Source: Gracilimonas halophila
Lineage (GTDB): Bacteria; Bacteroidota; Rhodothermia; Balneolales; Balneolaceae
Reading direction: 5' to 3'
Assembly (NCBI RefSeq): GCF_042684365.1
Contig: NZ_JBHULI010000024.1
Location: 186,001 to 250,000, forward strand
Length of the DNA: 64,000 bases
The translations under genes were made by a program, and so were the position numbers. Shown here in pieces: positions 9,172 through 18,293 of the stretch (its first letter is position 1; every line of letters begins with the position of its first letter). Under the pieces are notes generated by a model that had not been told where the DNA came from, did no database searches, and saw only the letters and a program-made list of their open reading frames with translations.

Positions 9172-10035
9172 TTAATTATTCTTTGAGTTAAGCCGTTCTT
9201 GCAAAATAGAATTTTGTTCATCTTCAGTCAGATCATCCTCAAAATCAAATAAAGCATCTTCCCAGGAGCCATATACCGGATTAGGAAGTACAAACCACAT
9301 GCGCCCAAATTTATTCGCGTTTTCCTCAACAAGAGCTGCTCGTTTGTCTTGGGTGATACCTTTGGCATGCAAGAAGTCGTTCAGGTCATCACCAAAAGCC
9401 ATAAGAATGCGATAATTTTCTTCCACCACTTTACGTCTCTCTACCTTAGAAGAATTCCAATCCGGCTCTTCTCCATTACTCATGATCGTGTCAATGGAAT
9501 CGGAAACGGGGAATCCCTTTTCGATTAGGTTCTTCCTAGTAGCATCTTCAACTTCGTAGCTTCTATTACTGATATAAAAGATGGCAACTCCATTTTCAGC
9601 CGCAAAATTGGTGAATTCCAATGCCCCGGAAACAGGATCTGCATTCGCCTCATTGCACCATGCGTTCCAATCTGCAATATTAAAGGCTTTATTCTGTTTG
9701 ATCATTCTGGCTTGAAAAGGCGAATTATCGAGCACAGTTTCGTCAATATCCATAATTATTGCAGGAGGGAGGGAGAGGTGATTTTCATTCTCTTGCTGAT
9801 TCAGAGAAGCGGTCCAGAAGGAATCTTCCAGCGATAATGGAAGCATACGCTGAGCTGTATTATAAGACTGAGTCGTAATTGCGGTGTATTCTGCAGCGTT
9901 TTGCACCCAAAGAGTTGCCTGAGTAGTCTTGTTAAGCGGTATTTCATCTGATTCTGTAATCTGCTGTGTTGAGCCGCAGGCACCGATCAGTACGCTCAGT
10001 AAAAGAATCAGAATGCCAAATTTTTGGGAATACAT
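9172..10035 (-). CDS. 5'-nucleotidase, lipoprotein e(P4) family acid phosphatase
   Basis: A 287-residue HAD-superfamily class C acid phosphatase. It has a lipoprotein signal (lipobox LIGAC, Cys20). HAD motif I is DIDETVLDN, with Asp96 as nucleophile and Asp98 as acid/base; motif II is FYISNRSYE; motif IV is AFGDDLNDF. Haemophilus e(P4) is an outer-membrane lipoprotein that dephosphorylates NMN and nucleoside monophosphates, allowing uptake of the nucleosides. The same role in periplasmic nucleotide scavenging is likely here. Confidence 0.92.
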   Translation of the reverse strand: MYSQKFGILILLLSVLIGACGSTQQITESDEIPLNKTTQATLWVQNAAEYTAITTQSYNTAQRMLPLSLEDSFWTASLNQQENENHLSLPPAIIMDIDETVLDNSPFQARMIKQNKAFNIADWNAWCNEANADPVSGALEFTNFAAENGVAIFYISNRSYEVEDATRKNLIEKGFPVSDSIDTIMSNGEEPDWNSSKVERRKVVEENYRILMAFGDDLNDFLHAKGITQDKRAALVEENANKFGRMWFVLPNPVYGSWEDALFDFEDDLTEDEQNSILQERLNSKNN

Positions 10036-10138
10036 AATGATTGTTCAGTTTTTTTAGAAGATATGAAATGAAAATAACGTAAATAACTTATATCTAAGAA
10101 TGTAATTAGCCAATTAAACCGTTATTTTTATTTTCTAA

Positions 10139-10594
10139 ATGAATACATCAAAGCTAAAGATCATTGGACGACTTGAGCAGGTAGATCTTCCTGAATGGGA
10201 ATTTTATGCTCTCGAAGCAAAAATTGATACCGGGGCTTTCACTTCGAGTTTGCATTGCCATCATATTGAACCTTTTAAAAAAGGAGATGCAAATTGGATC
10301 CGTTTTTATTTACTGGATCCTGATCATGAGTCTTATAACGACCGTAAGATTGAAATGCCTATTCATGATCAAAGAGAAGTAAAAAGCTCAAATGGGGAAA
10401 AGGAGCTGAGATATTTTATTCAAACAAAGATTAATTTTTTTGACGGTTCGTATACCATCGAATTTTCTTTAACGGATAGATCGGCAATGAAATACCCGTT
10501 GCTCATAGGGCGTAAGTTCCTCAAGAAAGGCCCTTTTATAGTAGATGTAACAAGCACAAATAGTTCTAAGAATACAAAGACCAAGGAATCTTAA
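10139..10594 (+). CDS. rimB: RimB-like ATP-dependent zinc protease (retropepsin-like)
   Basis: A 151-residue member of the RimK-associated retropepsin-like protease family (former DUF785). The aspartic-protease signature KIDTGAFTSS holds the active-site Asp30 in DTGA, and LIGRKFL near residue 124 matches the conserved end of the fold. In other bacteria RimB acts with RimK in modifying ribosomal protein S6 by trimming glutamate tails. It is directly followed by rimK, its stop overlapping the rimK ATG by one base (TAATG), supporting this pairing. Confidence 0.88.
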   Translation: MNTSKLKIIGRLEQVDLPEWEFYALEAKIDTGAFTSSLHCHHIEPFKKGDANWIRFYLLDPDHESYNDRKIEMPIHDQREVKSSNGEKELRYFIQTKINFFDGSYTIEFSLTDRSAMKYPLLIGRKFLKKGPFIVDVTSTNSSKNTKTKES

Positions 10595-11516
10595 TGAAGA
10601 TCGGAATTTTATCCAGAAACTCATCACTCTATTCAACAGGTCGTTTAGTAGAAGCGGCAGAATCAAAAGGGCACGAAGTTGAGGTTATCGATCACTTGAA
10701 ATGTGACATCGTAATAGAACAGGATGATCCGAAGATTTACTATAAGAGTAAGCGCATAGATTATTTGGATGCGATTATACCAAGAATCGGTGCTTCTGTC
10801 ACTTTTACGGAGCTGCAGTGGTACGTCAATTTGAAATGATGGAAGTATTTACCGCTGTCCATTCTCAAGCACTAGTGCGATCCAGAGATAAACTCAGAAG
10901 TTTACAGCTATTGGCCAGTTCTGGAGTCGGGTTACCTAAAACCGTATTTGCGAATTATTCCAAAGAGGTTAAAAAACTAATAGAGTCGGTTGGGGGAGCT
11001 CCTTTGATCGTAAAATTACTGGAGGGAACACAAGGACACGGAGTTGTGCTTGGCCCAACAAAGAAAGCCGCTGAGTCTATTATTGAAGACTTTCATGCTA
11101 TGAAGGCGCGTGTTATTGTTCAAGAATTCATTTCAGAATCCAAAGGTGCCGATATTCGTGCATTTGTTGTTGATGGCAAAGTTGTTGGGGCCATGAAAAG
11201 ACAAGGTAAGGAAGGTGAATTTAGGTCCAATTTACACCAAGGCGGATCCGGAACTTTGATAAAATTATCCAAAGCCGAAAAAGAGGCTGCTTTAACTGCC
11301 GCTCATGCCATGGATCTCCAGATTGCAGGTGTGGACATGCTGCAATCCGAACGAGGGCCGCTGATCCTTGAGGTGAATTCTTCACCCGGGTTACAGGGTA
11401 TTGAGAATACGACCAAAAAAGATATTGCGAGCAGTATAATAAGTTATATAGAAAAAGCAGTTGAAGGCCGAAAGATCAACCCAGCTCGTAAGAAAAAGGC
11501 TAAGAAAAATGCCTGA
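10594..11516 (+). pseudogene. rimK: RimK ATP-grasp ligase, interrupted by a -1 frameshift
   Basis: RimK adds glutamate residues to the C-terminus of ribosomal protein S6. Residues 1-70 or so (MKIGILSRNSSLYS... IPRIGASVTF) read from 10594 in one frame. The rest, from VVRQFEMMEVFTA through the ATP-grasp core (GGAPLIVKLLEGTQG, LHQGG, ILEVNSSPGL), reads in another frame. The break is the TTTT at 10803-10806: one more T would restore TFYGAAVVRQFE, matching RimK of E. coli. The split is either a real mutation or a homopolymer error. The downstream gene overlaps its end by 8 bases. Confidence 0.85.
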
Positions 11517-12453
11517 TTCTATTTCTATAAACAAACAGAAGATCGGGCTTGGAGAAGAGCGGATCATAAACCTGAACATAGCTCGACTTCCTACCTATAC
11601 GAGTATTGACCTGCCTGTATTAGTTTATCGCGCCCCGGTTGACGGTCCCGTATTGTTACTGACCGGAGGACTGCATGGAGATGAGATCAATGGTGTGGAG
11701 ATCGTTCGGCGAATGATAGAGCGGGAACAGGTGATCCCTGAAAAAGGTACTGTGATCGCGATACCAATTGTAAACATCTATGGATTTATACAAAACTCAC
11801 GTGGTTTACCGGATGGGAAAGATATAAACAGAAGTTTTCCGGGGGCTAAAGGAGGGTCATTGGCCAAGTTATTGGCGCATACTTTGATGAAGGAAATCAT
11901 ACCTGAAATTGATTATGGTATCGACTTCCATACTGGGGGAGCAGCACGTTCCAACTATCCCCAGATCCGGTGTTCCTTTAAGATCAAAAAAGCCAAAGAG
12001 TTGGCTAAAGCTTTTGGAGCTCCTGTAATGATGCATTCTTCCCTCATATCAAAGTCTTTCAGAAGTGCTTCTCATAAGAAAGGGAAAGAGATCTTGGTTT
12101 ACGAAACCGGTGAATCTCTTCGATATGATGAATTTGGGATCGAAGAAGGCATTAATGGAGCAAAAAGATTAATGAAATATTTGGGAATGATGTCTGAAGC
12201 ACCTGAACCAAATAAATCAAAGGTGTTCAATAATTCTACCTGGATCAGGACTAAAAATGCAGGGCTTTTTATTCCAAAAGCCGAACTTGGTGAAGAATTG
12301 AATAAACGACAAGTTTTAGGCTTGATAAAAGACCCTTATGGTGAACTGAATTCAAGAGTTATTGCACCTCATGATGGGATGGTAATCGGTTTAAATAATT
12401 GTCCTGTAGTAAATAAGGGTGACGCACTCCTTCATTATGCATATAACAAATAA
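11509..12453 (+). CDS. Succinylglutamate desuccinylase/aspartoacylase family protein
   Basis: A 314-residue zinc carboxypeptidase-fold (M14-like) protein. GGLHGDEING gives zinc ligands His56 and Glu59, DINRSFPG supplies the conserved Asn-Arg, and DFHTGG gives His141. The ATG at 11509 overlaps the rimK stop (ATGCCTGA); the longer open frame from 11461 is less likely. Such genes recur next to rimB and rimK, so deacylation of a glutamate-linked group is plausible. The substrate is unknown. Confidence 0.85.
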   Translation: MPDSISINKQKIGLGEERIINLNIARLPTYTSIDLPVLVYRAPVDGPVLLLTGGLHGDEINGVEIVRRMIEREQVIPEKGTVIAIPIVNIYGFIQNSRGLPDGKDINRSFPGAKGGSLAKLLAHTLMKEIIPEIDYGIDFHTGGAARSNYPQIRCSFKIKKAKELAKAFGAPVMMHSSLISKSFRSASHKKGKEILVYETGESLRYDEFGIEEGINGAKRLMKYLGMMSEAPEPNKSKVFNNSTWIRTKNAGLFIPKAELGEELNKRQVLGLIKDPYGELNSRVIAPHDGMVIGLNNCPVVNKGDALLHYAYNK

Positions 12454-12465
12454 ACAAATATAACA

Positions 12466-12813
12466 GTGGATATAGATCTATTATTTGCAGTCATTAAACA
12501 ATCAGAATGGCGCGAAGTTTCACAGCAAGAACGCTTAAAGCCTGCATCATTTGAACAGGATGGTTCCGTAAATTCATTTACAGGAGAACATGCAGAAGAA
12601 ATTATAAACCATTATTTCGATGGAACTGAACAACTGTTGCTTATCGTATTAGATCCTCTGCGCATTCAAAGCCCTATCAAACGCATTAAGGAAGACGGTT
12701 TTGAATTTGTGTCTATACAAGGTGAAGTAAAAATGGATGCGATCATCGATAAGATCAAACTTAAGTCCAACAAAAAAGGTACGTTTTCAGTAAACGTTAA
12801 ACACTTCGATTGA
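12466..12813 (+). CDS. DUF952 family protein
   Basis: A 115-residue protein with the DUF952 pattern: an N-terminal W (IKQSEWREV), a mid-region DGSVNSFTGEHAEEI where the family has DGFIHCS, and LLLIVLDPLRI followed by a short beta-rich end. DUF952 proteins are small and of unsettled function, distantly likened to ADP-ribosyl-binding folds. The start is GTG at 12466, 12 bases after the preceding stop. Its own stop overlaps the next gene, so it sits in the rimBK operon. Confidence 0.7.
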   Translation: MDIDLLFAVIKQSEWREVSQQERLKPASFEQDGSVNSFTGEHAEEIINHYFDGTEQLLLIVLDPLRIQSPIKRIKEDGFEFVSIQGEVKMDAIIDKIKLKSNKKGTFSVNVKHFD

Positions 12814-13723
12814 GTCTGGATTCCACATATTGCTTTATAATTAATTGCTCATCAAATTCCTATAGAGCTGAATCTTTTTTCAAAGAAAGAGAGACCGTTC
12901 TTAGGCGAGAATTACCCGGTCATTCTGAATTCATCTATATCCAAAAAGGAGATTCAATCCTTGAGATAGCCAGAGAAAAAGCGCTAGTATATAGTCACAT
13001 TATTGCTTGTGGAGGAGATGGAACTGTAAATCGAGTTGCTAACGCTATAATAGGCACACAAGCTGTTATGGGAGTAATTCCCTTAGGTAGCGGTAATGAT
13101 TTTGCACAAAATATCGGTCTCTATTTGAATTTTGAGAAAGATCTGCAAGTTTTTCTAGGCGACCAAAGAACTTCAGTAGATGTTATTAAAACTGAATGGG
13201 GCTATTTCTTAAACACCTTTGGCATTGGAGTTGATGGACTTACAAATTATTACTCGAACAACAGTCCATTTAAACACGGAGGGTTAAAATATTTTTGGGC
13301 AGGATTAAGAGCACTTTTTGAATCAGAACCTTTCACTGTCTCAGTTAAAACAGGAGAATCTGGTACCGTTTTTGAAGGGAATGCCTGGATGGCAGCGATT
13401 GCAAACGGAAAAACTGAAGGAGGGAGGTATGAGATTTCACCTGATTCAGTAAACCACGACGGGGAAATTGAACTTATACTCGTAAAAAAGGTATCAAAAA
13501 GTAGATTGGTCTATGAATTCATAAAGCTTTATTTGGCTATTCTTTTAAAGAAAGTGTAGTAGAGGTTGTTAAAAGCAGAAAAGGATTTGACATTCAAACG
13601 GAAGGTGTCTTAAAGGTACATGCTGATGGAGAGCAAGTTAACGAGAAAAGAAATATTTTCTCGTTCTCTTTGAAAAAGGGAGCTTTATCAGTTGTTACAA
13701 ATACAAATAGGCTTCAGGTTTAG
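12810..13723 (+). pseudogene. YegS/DgkB-type lipid (diacylglycerol) kinase, frameshifted near the C-terminus
   Basis: The N-terminal DAGK catalytic domain has GGDGTVN (68-74) and PLGSGNDFA (91-99), which bind ATP and phosphorylate a lipid such as diacylglycerol. The main frame stops at 13557-13559 after 249 residues. The missing end of the second domain (ESVVEVVKSRKGFDI... VHADGEQV... KKGALSVVTN) continues in another frame to TAG at 13721-13723. One additional T in the TTTT at 13543-13546 joins them. The loss removes the family's conserved ADGE segment. Start is TTG at 12810, overlapping the previous stop. Confidence 0.82.
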
Positions 13724-13738
13724 AACGCTTTTCAATAG

Positions 13739-14092
13739 CTAAACCTTTTCGATATTTTCTTTGAGTTCATCAAAACCAACCGGTTTGATCAAGTACTCTA
13801 CAAAATCAGTTTTCTTTGCTCTCTCAAAATTTACCGGATCGGAATTTCCCGTGATATATATGACAGGAGTAGTAAGGCCGCTTTCTCTTAAAGAACTCAT
13901 TGCAGAAATACCATCCACGTCATCCTCGAGCATTATATCCATTAATATGAGATCTGCACTTATATCCTTAATAATTTTTATAGCGTCAGAACCTTTGGTA
14001 ATAATTTCTAAGACTTCATGACCAAGACGTTCTATCATTTTTGTTAGTAATAACGACAACACTTTATCATCTTCAACAATTATAATCTTCAT
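13739..14092 (-). CDS. Single-domain response regulator (CheY-like receiver)
   Basis: A 117-residue stand-alone receiver domain. The acidic pocket is Glu7-Asp8-Asp9, the phosphoacceptor is Asp52 in LILMDIML, the switch Thr is Thr81 and the conserved Lys is Lys103 in YLIKPVG. There is no output domain, so it acts by protein contact or phosphorelay with an unlinked partner. No histidine kinase is adjacent. The 178-base gap upstream is AT-rich and probably contains its promoter. Confidence 0.92.
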   Translation of the reverse strand: MKIIIVEDDKVLSLLLTKMIERLGHEVLEIITKGSDAIKIIKDISADLILMDIMLEDDVDGISAMSSLRESGLTTPVIYITGNSDPVNFERAKKTDFVEYLIKPVGFDELKENIEKV

Positions 14093-14270
14093 CCTTTAAG
14101 CATCGATTTTATTAAGCAATTTAATGGAGTTTTTTCTCTGTGTGATGATAAGAAATTATTTGCCAATTGTGATTATAATATATTTATTCTTATAATTTAT
14201 ATTATGTAAAGTAAGGTTGGTCTTGATTTAAACCCTTTTCTCCTTAAACCGTAATAGTTGTGTTTCGATT

Positions 14271-14726
14271 TCAATTGAGATCAGCTAATGCATCTTGAAC
14301 TTTGCCAAAATCAGGAAGTTTACCTGAGTCTTCAAGGACTTCTTGATGTACTACCCTTCCCTCTTTATCTATAACAAATACTGATCTTTTAGAAACCCCT
14401 TTCATTCCGAAGTAATCTTGATATAAAGTATCATACTGTTCGCTTACTTCTTTGTTGAAGTCGCTTAGAAGCGAAAAGTTTAGATTGTTTGATTCTTTGA
14501 AAGCTTTGAGAGTAAAAAAACTGTCTACACTTATACCGATCACTTCAGCATCAAGAGAACTATAAATTTTCAGGTTATCTCTTGTTGTGCATAGTTCTTT
14601 AGTACAGACTCCGCTAAAAGCCAATGGAAAAAAGATAAGAACAACATTCTTTTGATCTCGAAAATCAGACAATGATACTTCTTCACCATTCGTATCCTGT
14701 AGAGTAAAATTTGGGGCTGTGTTCAT
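14271..14726 (-). CDS. Peroxiredoxin (AhpE/Bcp-like)
   Basis: A 151-residue thioredoxin-fold peroxidase reducing H2O2 and organic peroxides. The active site PLAFSGVCTKELC contains the peroxidatic Cys41 with the usual upstream Pro and Ser; Cys46 may act as a resolving residue. The F-S-G-V-C-T form is characteristic of the AhpE group. It lies 13 bases after the membrane protein upstream on the same strand. Cytoplasmic location is inferred from the lack of a signal peptide. Confidence 0.9.
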   Translation of the reverse strand: MNTAPNFTLQDTNGEEVSLSDFRDQKNVVLIFFPLAFSGVCTKELCTTRDNLKIYSSLDAEVIGISVDSFFTLKAFKESNNLNFSLLSDFNKEVSEQYDTLYQDYFGMKGVSKRSVFVIDKEGRVVHQEVLEDSGKLPDFGKVQDALADLN

Positions 14727-14739
14727 AGACTTATGACTA

Positions 14740-15342
14740 TTATTGTACTTGTTGGCTCTTAATAAATCTAAATAGAGTCACAAGAATTCCCACAGACAGT
14801 AAAATTTCTGTAATCCATATTAGATCAGGTTCATTGAGTCGATTCAGATATAACCAGTAACTTAGATATGCTGCAGATATAAAACTGATCCCAATAATAT
14901 AGTAACGTCGTCCCTTAGCTCGGGCTTGATTAACTGTAAATACCAGAACTGTTACTACTAATGCTCCGCCTTGATAAGTAGCATTAATAAGGTCTTTAAT
15001 AACGATCGAATTAATAAGAAGTGGAAAAAATAAAAAACTGACAAAAGGCAAAGCCGTTAAGTAGATCGGGAAACGAGCGAATACGGGTTTCGATTCACGT
15101 ATTAATACCAATAACCCACTTATATAAATAGTGATGGAAATGAGCTTACCCCATTGAAAAAGATCAATAACAGGGTCAATTTGAAAAAGATCTAATAAAT
15201 ACGGGATTGAGATTACAAAAGCAGCAAGACTAAAGTATAGCTCAAGTAAAGATCTCTTTTTTAAAAACAGCTTAAAGAGTAATATGAATGCTGTTCCGAA
15301 TGAAAAAGAAACGACAAGGTCAACCCACTTTTGCGGTTCCAT
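14740..15342 (-). CDS. Multi-pass membrane protein, unknown function
   Basis: A 200-residue protein with about six hydrophobic segments (near residues 8-25, 32-52, 68-82, 92-110, 117-137 and 150-170), rich in Leu, Ile and Phe. No family motif is recognised. Its first base coincides with the last base of the DinB-like gene stop (both at 15342), pointing to translational coupling. Nothing in the sequence shows what it transports or senses. Confidence 0.6.
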   Translation of the reverse strand: MEPQKWVDLVVSFSFGTAFILLFKLFLKKRSLLELYFSLAAFVISIPYLLDLFQIDPVIDLFQWGKLISITIYISGLLVLIRESKPVFARFPIYLTALPFVSFLFFPLLINSIVIKDLINATYQGGALVVTVLVFTVNQARAKGRRYYIIGISFISAAYLSYWLYLNRLNEPDLIWITEILLSVGILVTLFRFIKSQQVQ

Positions 15343-15872
15343 CAGCTTTCCGGGTTACGACTTTCAAGCTCCCTCTGTACTTGGCGGCTTTTTTGGTAGG
15401 TAAGCACCAAGTCCGCTATTTCTTTCAATGTACTACGTTCCTTACGGACCATCTGAGAGGTGAATTCATATAAAGTTATCGATTCTCTGCCCTTACTTAT
15501 CTCCCGTTCCCAGTCAATTAGTTGAATATTCTTAATCAGGTTTAAGAGGGCTACTCTATGTTTTGAGAGTTTATACAATAGTTTTTGAATGTCCTTAGAA
15601 AGTTCCTCATCCGTTTCAAAGGTCTCTTCAGGATCAATGTAAGCGTTTAGGTTTATAGGCCTCACACTTTTATATGCATCCTCAATCACTTTTCGGTAAT
15701 ATGATTGTTGTGCATGATCCAGAAACATTAGTATTTCGGATATTGATCTCCCTCCCGGAGGAGTTTCATCATATGGAACGGAATCGATGACATATTTTAA
15801 AGCCTCAGCCTCATGTTCCAAATATGCAACGTCATCAATTAATGAATCAATCTGGCTTTGTTTTATATCCAT
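15342..15872 (-). CDS. DinB-like four-helix protein
   Basis: A 176-residue helical protein resembling the DinB/YfiT superfamily: DSVPYDETPPGGRSISEILMF followed by LDHAQQSYY fits the pattern in which the second helix carries metal-binding histidines. Function is unknown; relatives are metal-dependent thiol transferases or stress proteins. I take the ATG at 15872, 16 bases after the nuoI stop. A start at 15941 would overlap nuoI by 53 bases. Only part of the usual His triad is evident, so enzymatic activity is uncertain. Confidence 0.55.
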   Translation of the reverse strand: MDIKQSQIDSLIDDVAYLEHEAEALKYVIDSVPYDETPPGGRSISEILMFLDHAQQSYYRKVIEDAYKSVRPINLNAYIDPEETFETDEELSKDIQKLLYKLSKHRVALLNLIKNIQLIDWEREISKGRESITLYEFTSQMVRKERSTLKEIADLVLTYQKSRQVQRELESRNPES

Positions 15873-15888
15873 TCTTTTTGGAAAGTGA

Positions 15889-16575
15889 TTAAGACCAGCT
15901 TTTGGACGCCGGGGTTGAATCATTATTTTTTTGTTGCTCAATCATGTCAACTAAAGACAATCCCGTATTCCATTCCTGGTCTCTATCCCTGACCGAATGA
16001 ATGTTATTCTCTTCCTGGAAATCCCAAAAAGACCCAAACTGCTGATTTCGATATTTTTTGAGATATTCTAAGCGCTCTTCAAGGTCTTCTTTTGGAACTA
16101 ATAATCGTTCTTTGTCATAAATGGCATCTTCTCTTGATTCAAAAACGATATCATAATCTTTACTCATAACGATAGCTTCTTCAGGACATACTTCTTCGCA
16201 ATAACCGCAATAAATACACCGGAGCATATTGATCTCGAAGAAATCCGGAAAACGTTCTTTCTCATCATCGGTCTCTTTAGCTTGCATACTGATAGCAAGC
16301 GGCGGGCATGCACGTGCGCATAAACCACAAGCTACACACCTTTCTTTTCCATGATCCTCTACCAAAACGGGGCGACCACGAAAAATAGCGGGTGGATCCC
16401 ACTTTTCCTCAGGATAGTTTAGTGTAAATGTGGGCTGAAACATCTGTTTAAAGGAATACCACATCCCCTTAAAGATCTCTATGAGATAGATGTTCTCGAG
16501 GAAATTAAGTTTTCGCTCTTTTTTATAGTTATCGCTTAAAGCGTTTACCGTCGGTTTTTCAAGATTCTTAGCCAT
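15889..16575 (-). CDS. nuoI: NADH-quinone oxidoreductase subunit I (2x[4Fe-4S])
   Basis: A 228-residue ferredoxin-like subunit that carries clusters N6a and N6b of complex I. Two CxxCxxCxxxCP motifs are intact: Cys80/83/86/90 and Cys120/123/126/130. It is slightly longer than E. coli NuoI, with a charged C-terminal tail. No other nuo gene lies within the window; it is flanked by der and a DinB-like gene. It probably joins a complex I encoded elsewhere on the chromosome. Confidence 0.9.
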   Translation of the reverse strand: MAKNLEKPTVNALSDNYKKERKLNFLENIYLIEIFKGMWYSFKQMFQPTFTLNYPEEKWDPPAIFRGRPVLVEDHGKERCVACGLCARACPPLAISMQAKETDDEKERFPDFFEINMLRCIYCGYCEEVCPEEAIVMSKDYDIVFESREDAIYDKERLLVPKEDLEERLEYLKKYRNQQFGSFWDFQEENNIHSVRDRDQEWNTGLSLVDMIEQQKNNDSTPASKSWS

Positions 16576-16664
16576 TCAATTCGAATCGGTTTCAAGTAGA
16601 AATTAGCACTGAAAAATAAACCTTTGTTACCTTAGCATCAAAGTTATTTATCAGCTTTTCTGTT

Positions 16665-17972
16665 TTATTTTTGGCGGAATACCATTGTAATAGGAACACC
16701 GGTAAAACCAAAGCGCTGCCTTATCTTATTCTCAATATATTTACGGTAATTTGGAGGTAGATCATGCGGACTGTTCATAAAGAATTTAAAGACCGGTGGA
16801 TCACTTTTTACCTGTGTCGCATAGGTGATCTTAAGCTGCTGCCCCCTTTTCATTGGAAGGGGTTTTTCGCCAAGCATTTGATCTATGAAATCATTGAATT
16901 CTGAAGTAGATATTTCCTTCTTTCGTTCCTGTATAACCAAATCCGCCATATCCAACACTTTATGCACGCGTTGTTTGTTCATAGCTGAGATAGTGAGAAT
17001 AGGAACGTAGGACAATTGAGGAACAGAAGTATAAATATACTCTTCGAAGTCCCGGACGGTATTGGTGTCTTTTTCAGGGACCAGATCCCATTTATTCAGG
17101 ACGATCATCAGCCCTTTGTTGAATTTTTCGGCCTCACGAAGAACCCGTTTATCCTGAGCATCAAAACCTTGCATTGCATCGACAATGAGTATTGCTATAT
17201 CACATTCACGTATAGCTTTTTCTGTTCTTACCGTACTGTAGAACTCTACATTTTCTTTTACTTTTGTTCGTCTTCTGAGTCCGGCTGTGTCAACCAGGAT
17301 GTAATCCTTGTCATTATAATTGAGATTACTGTTTAGGGAATCACGGGTTGTTCCGGCAATATCGGTTACGATCGATCGCTCATCCTGTAATAAAGCATTG
17401 AACAAGCTACTTTTTCCAACATTAGGCCGACCTATGAATGCTAATTTTGGCAAGGTTGATTCAGGCTCTGGCTCTCCTTCGGGCAAATATTCAGTAACTT
17501 TATCAAGCAGATCACCGGTACCCATTCCGCTAATTGATGAGATCGGGTAAAGATCCTCAATCCCTAATTCATAAAATTCAGAGGCGTTGAGCCTCCGTTC
17601 TTCATTATCTGCTTTGTTTACTACCAGGATCACCGGTTTTTCTTGCTCTCTTAATAGAGAAGCAACTGCCTTATCAAGTGTATTTACTCCGGTTTCTACA
17701 TCAACAACAAAAATAATAATATCCGACTCCTCCAAGGCAATATGAACCTGTTCTCGGATACCTACCGTCATTACATTCATGTCATCAGGAAGATACCCAC
17801 CGGTATCAATAACATTGAAATCTCTGCCATTCCAGAAGGTCTCTCCATAATGGCGGTCTCTTGTAACTCCATACTCATCATGAACGATGGCTTTTCTCTT
17901 TCCGAGCAAACGATTAAAAAAGGTTGATTTACCGACGTTAGGACGTCCTACAATTGAAACTACTGGAAGCAT
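16665..17972 (-). CDS. der: Ribosome biogenesis GTPase Der (EngA)
   Basis: A 435-residue double GTPase required for 50S assembly. Two G1 loops GRPNVGKS are present (residues 9-16 and again near 180), each with the full GTPase motifs (DTGGY and DTAGL; NKAD and NKWD), and a C-terminal KH-like domain follows. The frame is open up to 18005, but the ATG at 17972 gives the normal MLPVVSIVGRPNVGKS start. Its upstream neighbour is divergent (small membrane gene at 18039). Confidence 0.96.
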   Translation of the reverse strand: MLPVVSIVGRPNVGKSTFFNRLLGKRKAIVHDEYGVTRDRHYGETFWNGRDFNVIDTGGYLPDDMNVMTVGIREQVHIALEESDIIIFVVDVETGVNTLDKAVASLLREQEKPVILVVNKADNEERRLNASEFYELGIEDLYPISSISGMGTGDLLDKVTEYLPEGEPEPESTLPKLAFIGRPNVGKSSLFNALLQDERSIVTDIAGTTRDSLNSNLNYNDKDYILVDTAGLRRRTKVKENVEFYSTVRTEKAIRECDIAILIVDAMQGFDAQDKRVLREAEKFNKGLMIVLNKWDLVPEKDTNTVRDFEEYIYTSVPQLSYVPILTISAMNKQRVHKVLDMADLVIQERKKEISTSEFNDFIDQMLGEKPLPMKRGQQLKITYATQVKSDPPVFKFFMNSPHDLPPNYRKYIENKIRQRFGFTGVPITMVFRQK

Positions 17973-18038
17973 TTTAAGTGTTAGATTCTTAGATTGAAAC
18001 AGCATTAAAGGTACGCATAATTCAGCACTTAATTAACT

Positions 18039-18287
18039 ATGCTTCAAAGCTTTTATGAGAACTTCGGATTCTTTGGGGCCCTAGCTCTGGCGATATCCAT
18101 GTTCCTGTTTTTTATTTTATGGATGGCAGGAATTGCCGGTATAACCCTTCCCTATGATGGTGGGCAAAAGAAAGGCCACAACTGGCAGATAATCTTAGCC
18201 GTACTTATCCCCATATACCCCGTGATCTGGCTTATTCTGGATATTTACACTCAGCGTAAGTATATGGATGATGAGAGCGCGGAATAG
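18039..18287 (+). CDS. Small two-helix membrane protein
   Basis: An 82-residue protein with two transmembrane segments (about 12-37 and 49-69) and short charged ends. The glycine-rich loop TLPYDGGQKKGHN lies between them. No recognised family. It is divergent from der and ends six bases from the convergent surface-protein gene. It is taken as real because of its clean start, typical codon use and the otherwise empty interval. Confidence 0.6.
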   Translation: MLQSFYENFGFFGALALAISMFLFFILWMAGIAGITLPYDGGQKKGHNWQIILAVLIPIYPVIWLILDIYTQRKYMDDESAE

Positions 18288-18293
18288 AATACC

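Noticed and set aside
10801..10812. Programmed -1 frameshifting in rimK
   Set aside because: The site lacks a proper slippery heptamer and downstream stimulatory structure; a lost T is simpler and occurs twice in the operon.
14093..14270. Possible regulatory RNA in the AT-rich gap upstream of the response regulator
   Set aside because: No stable pairing or terminator stands out; it is more simply a promoter region.
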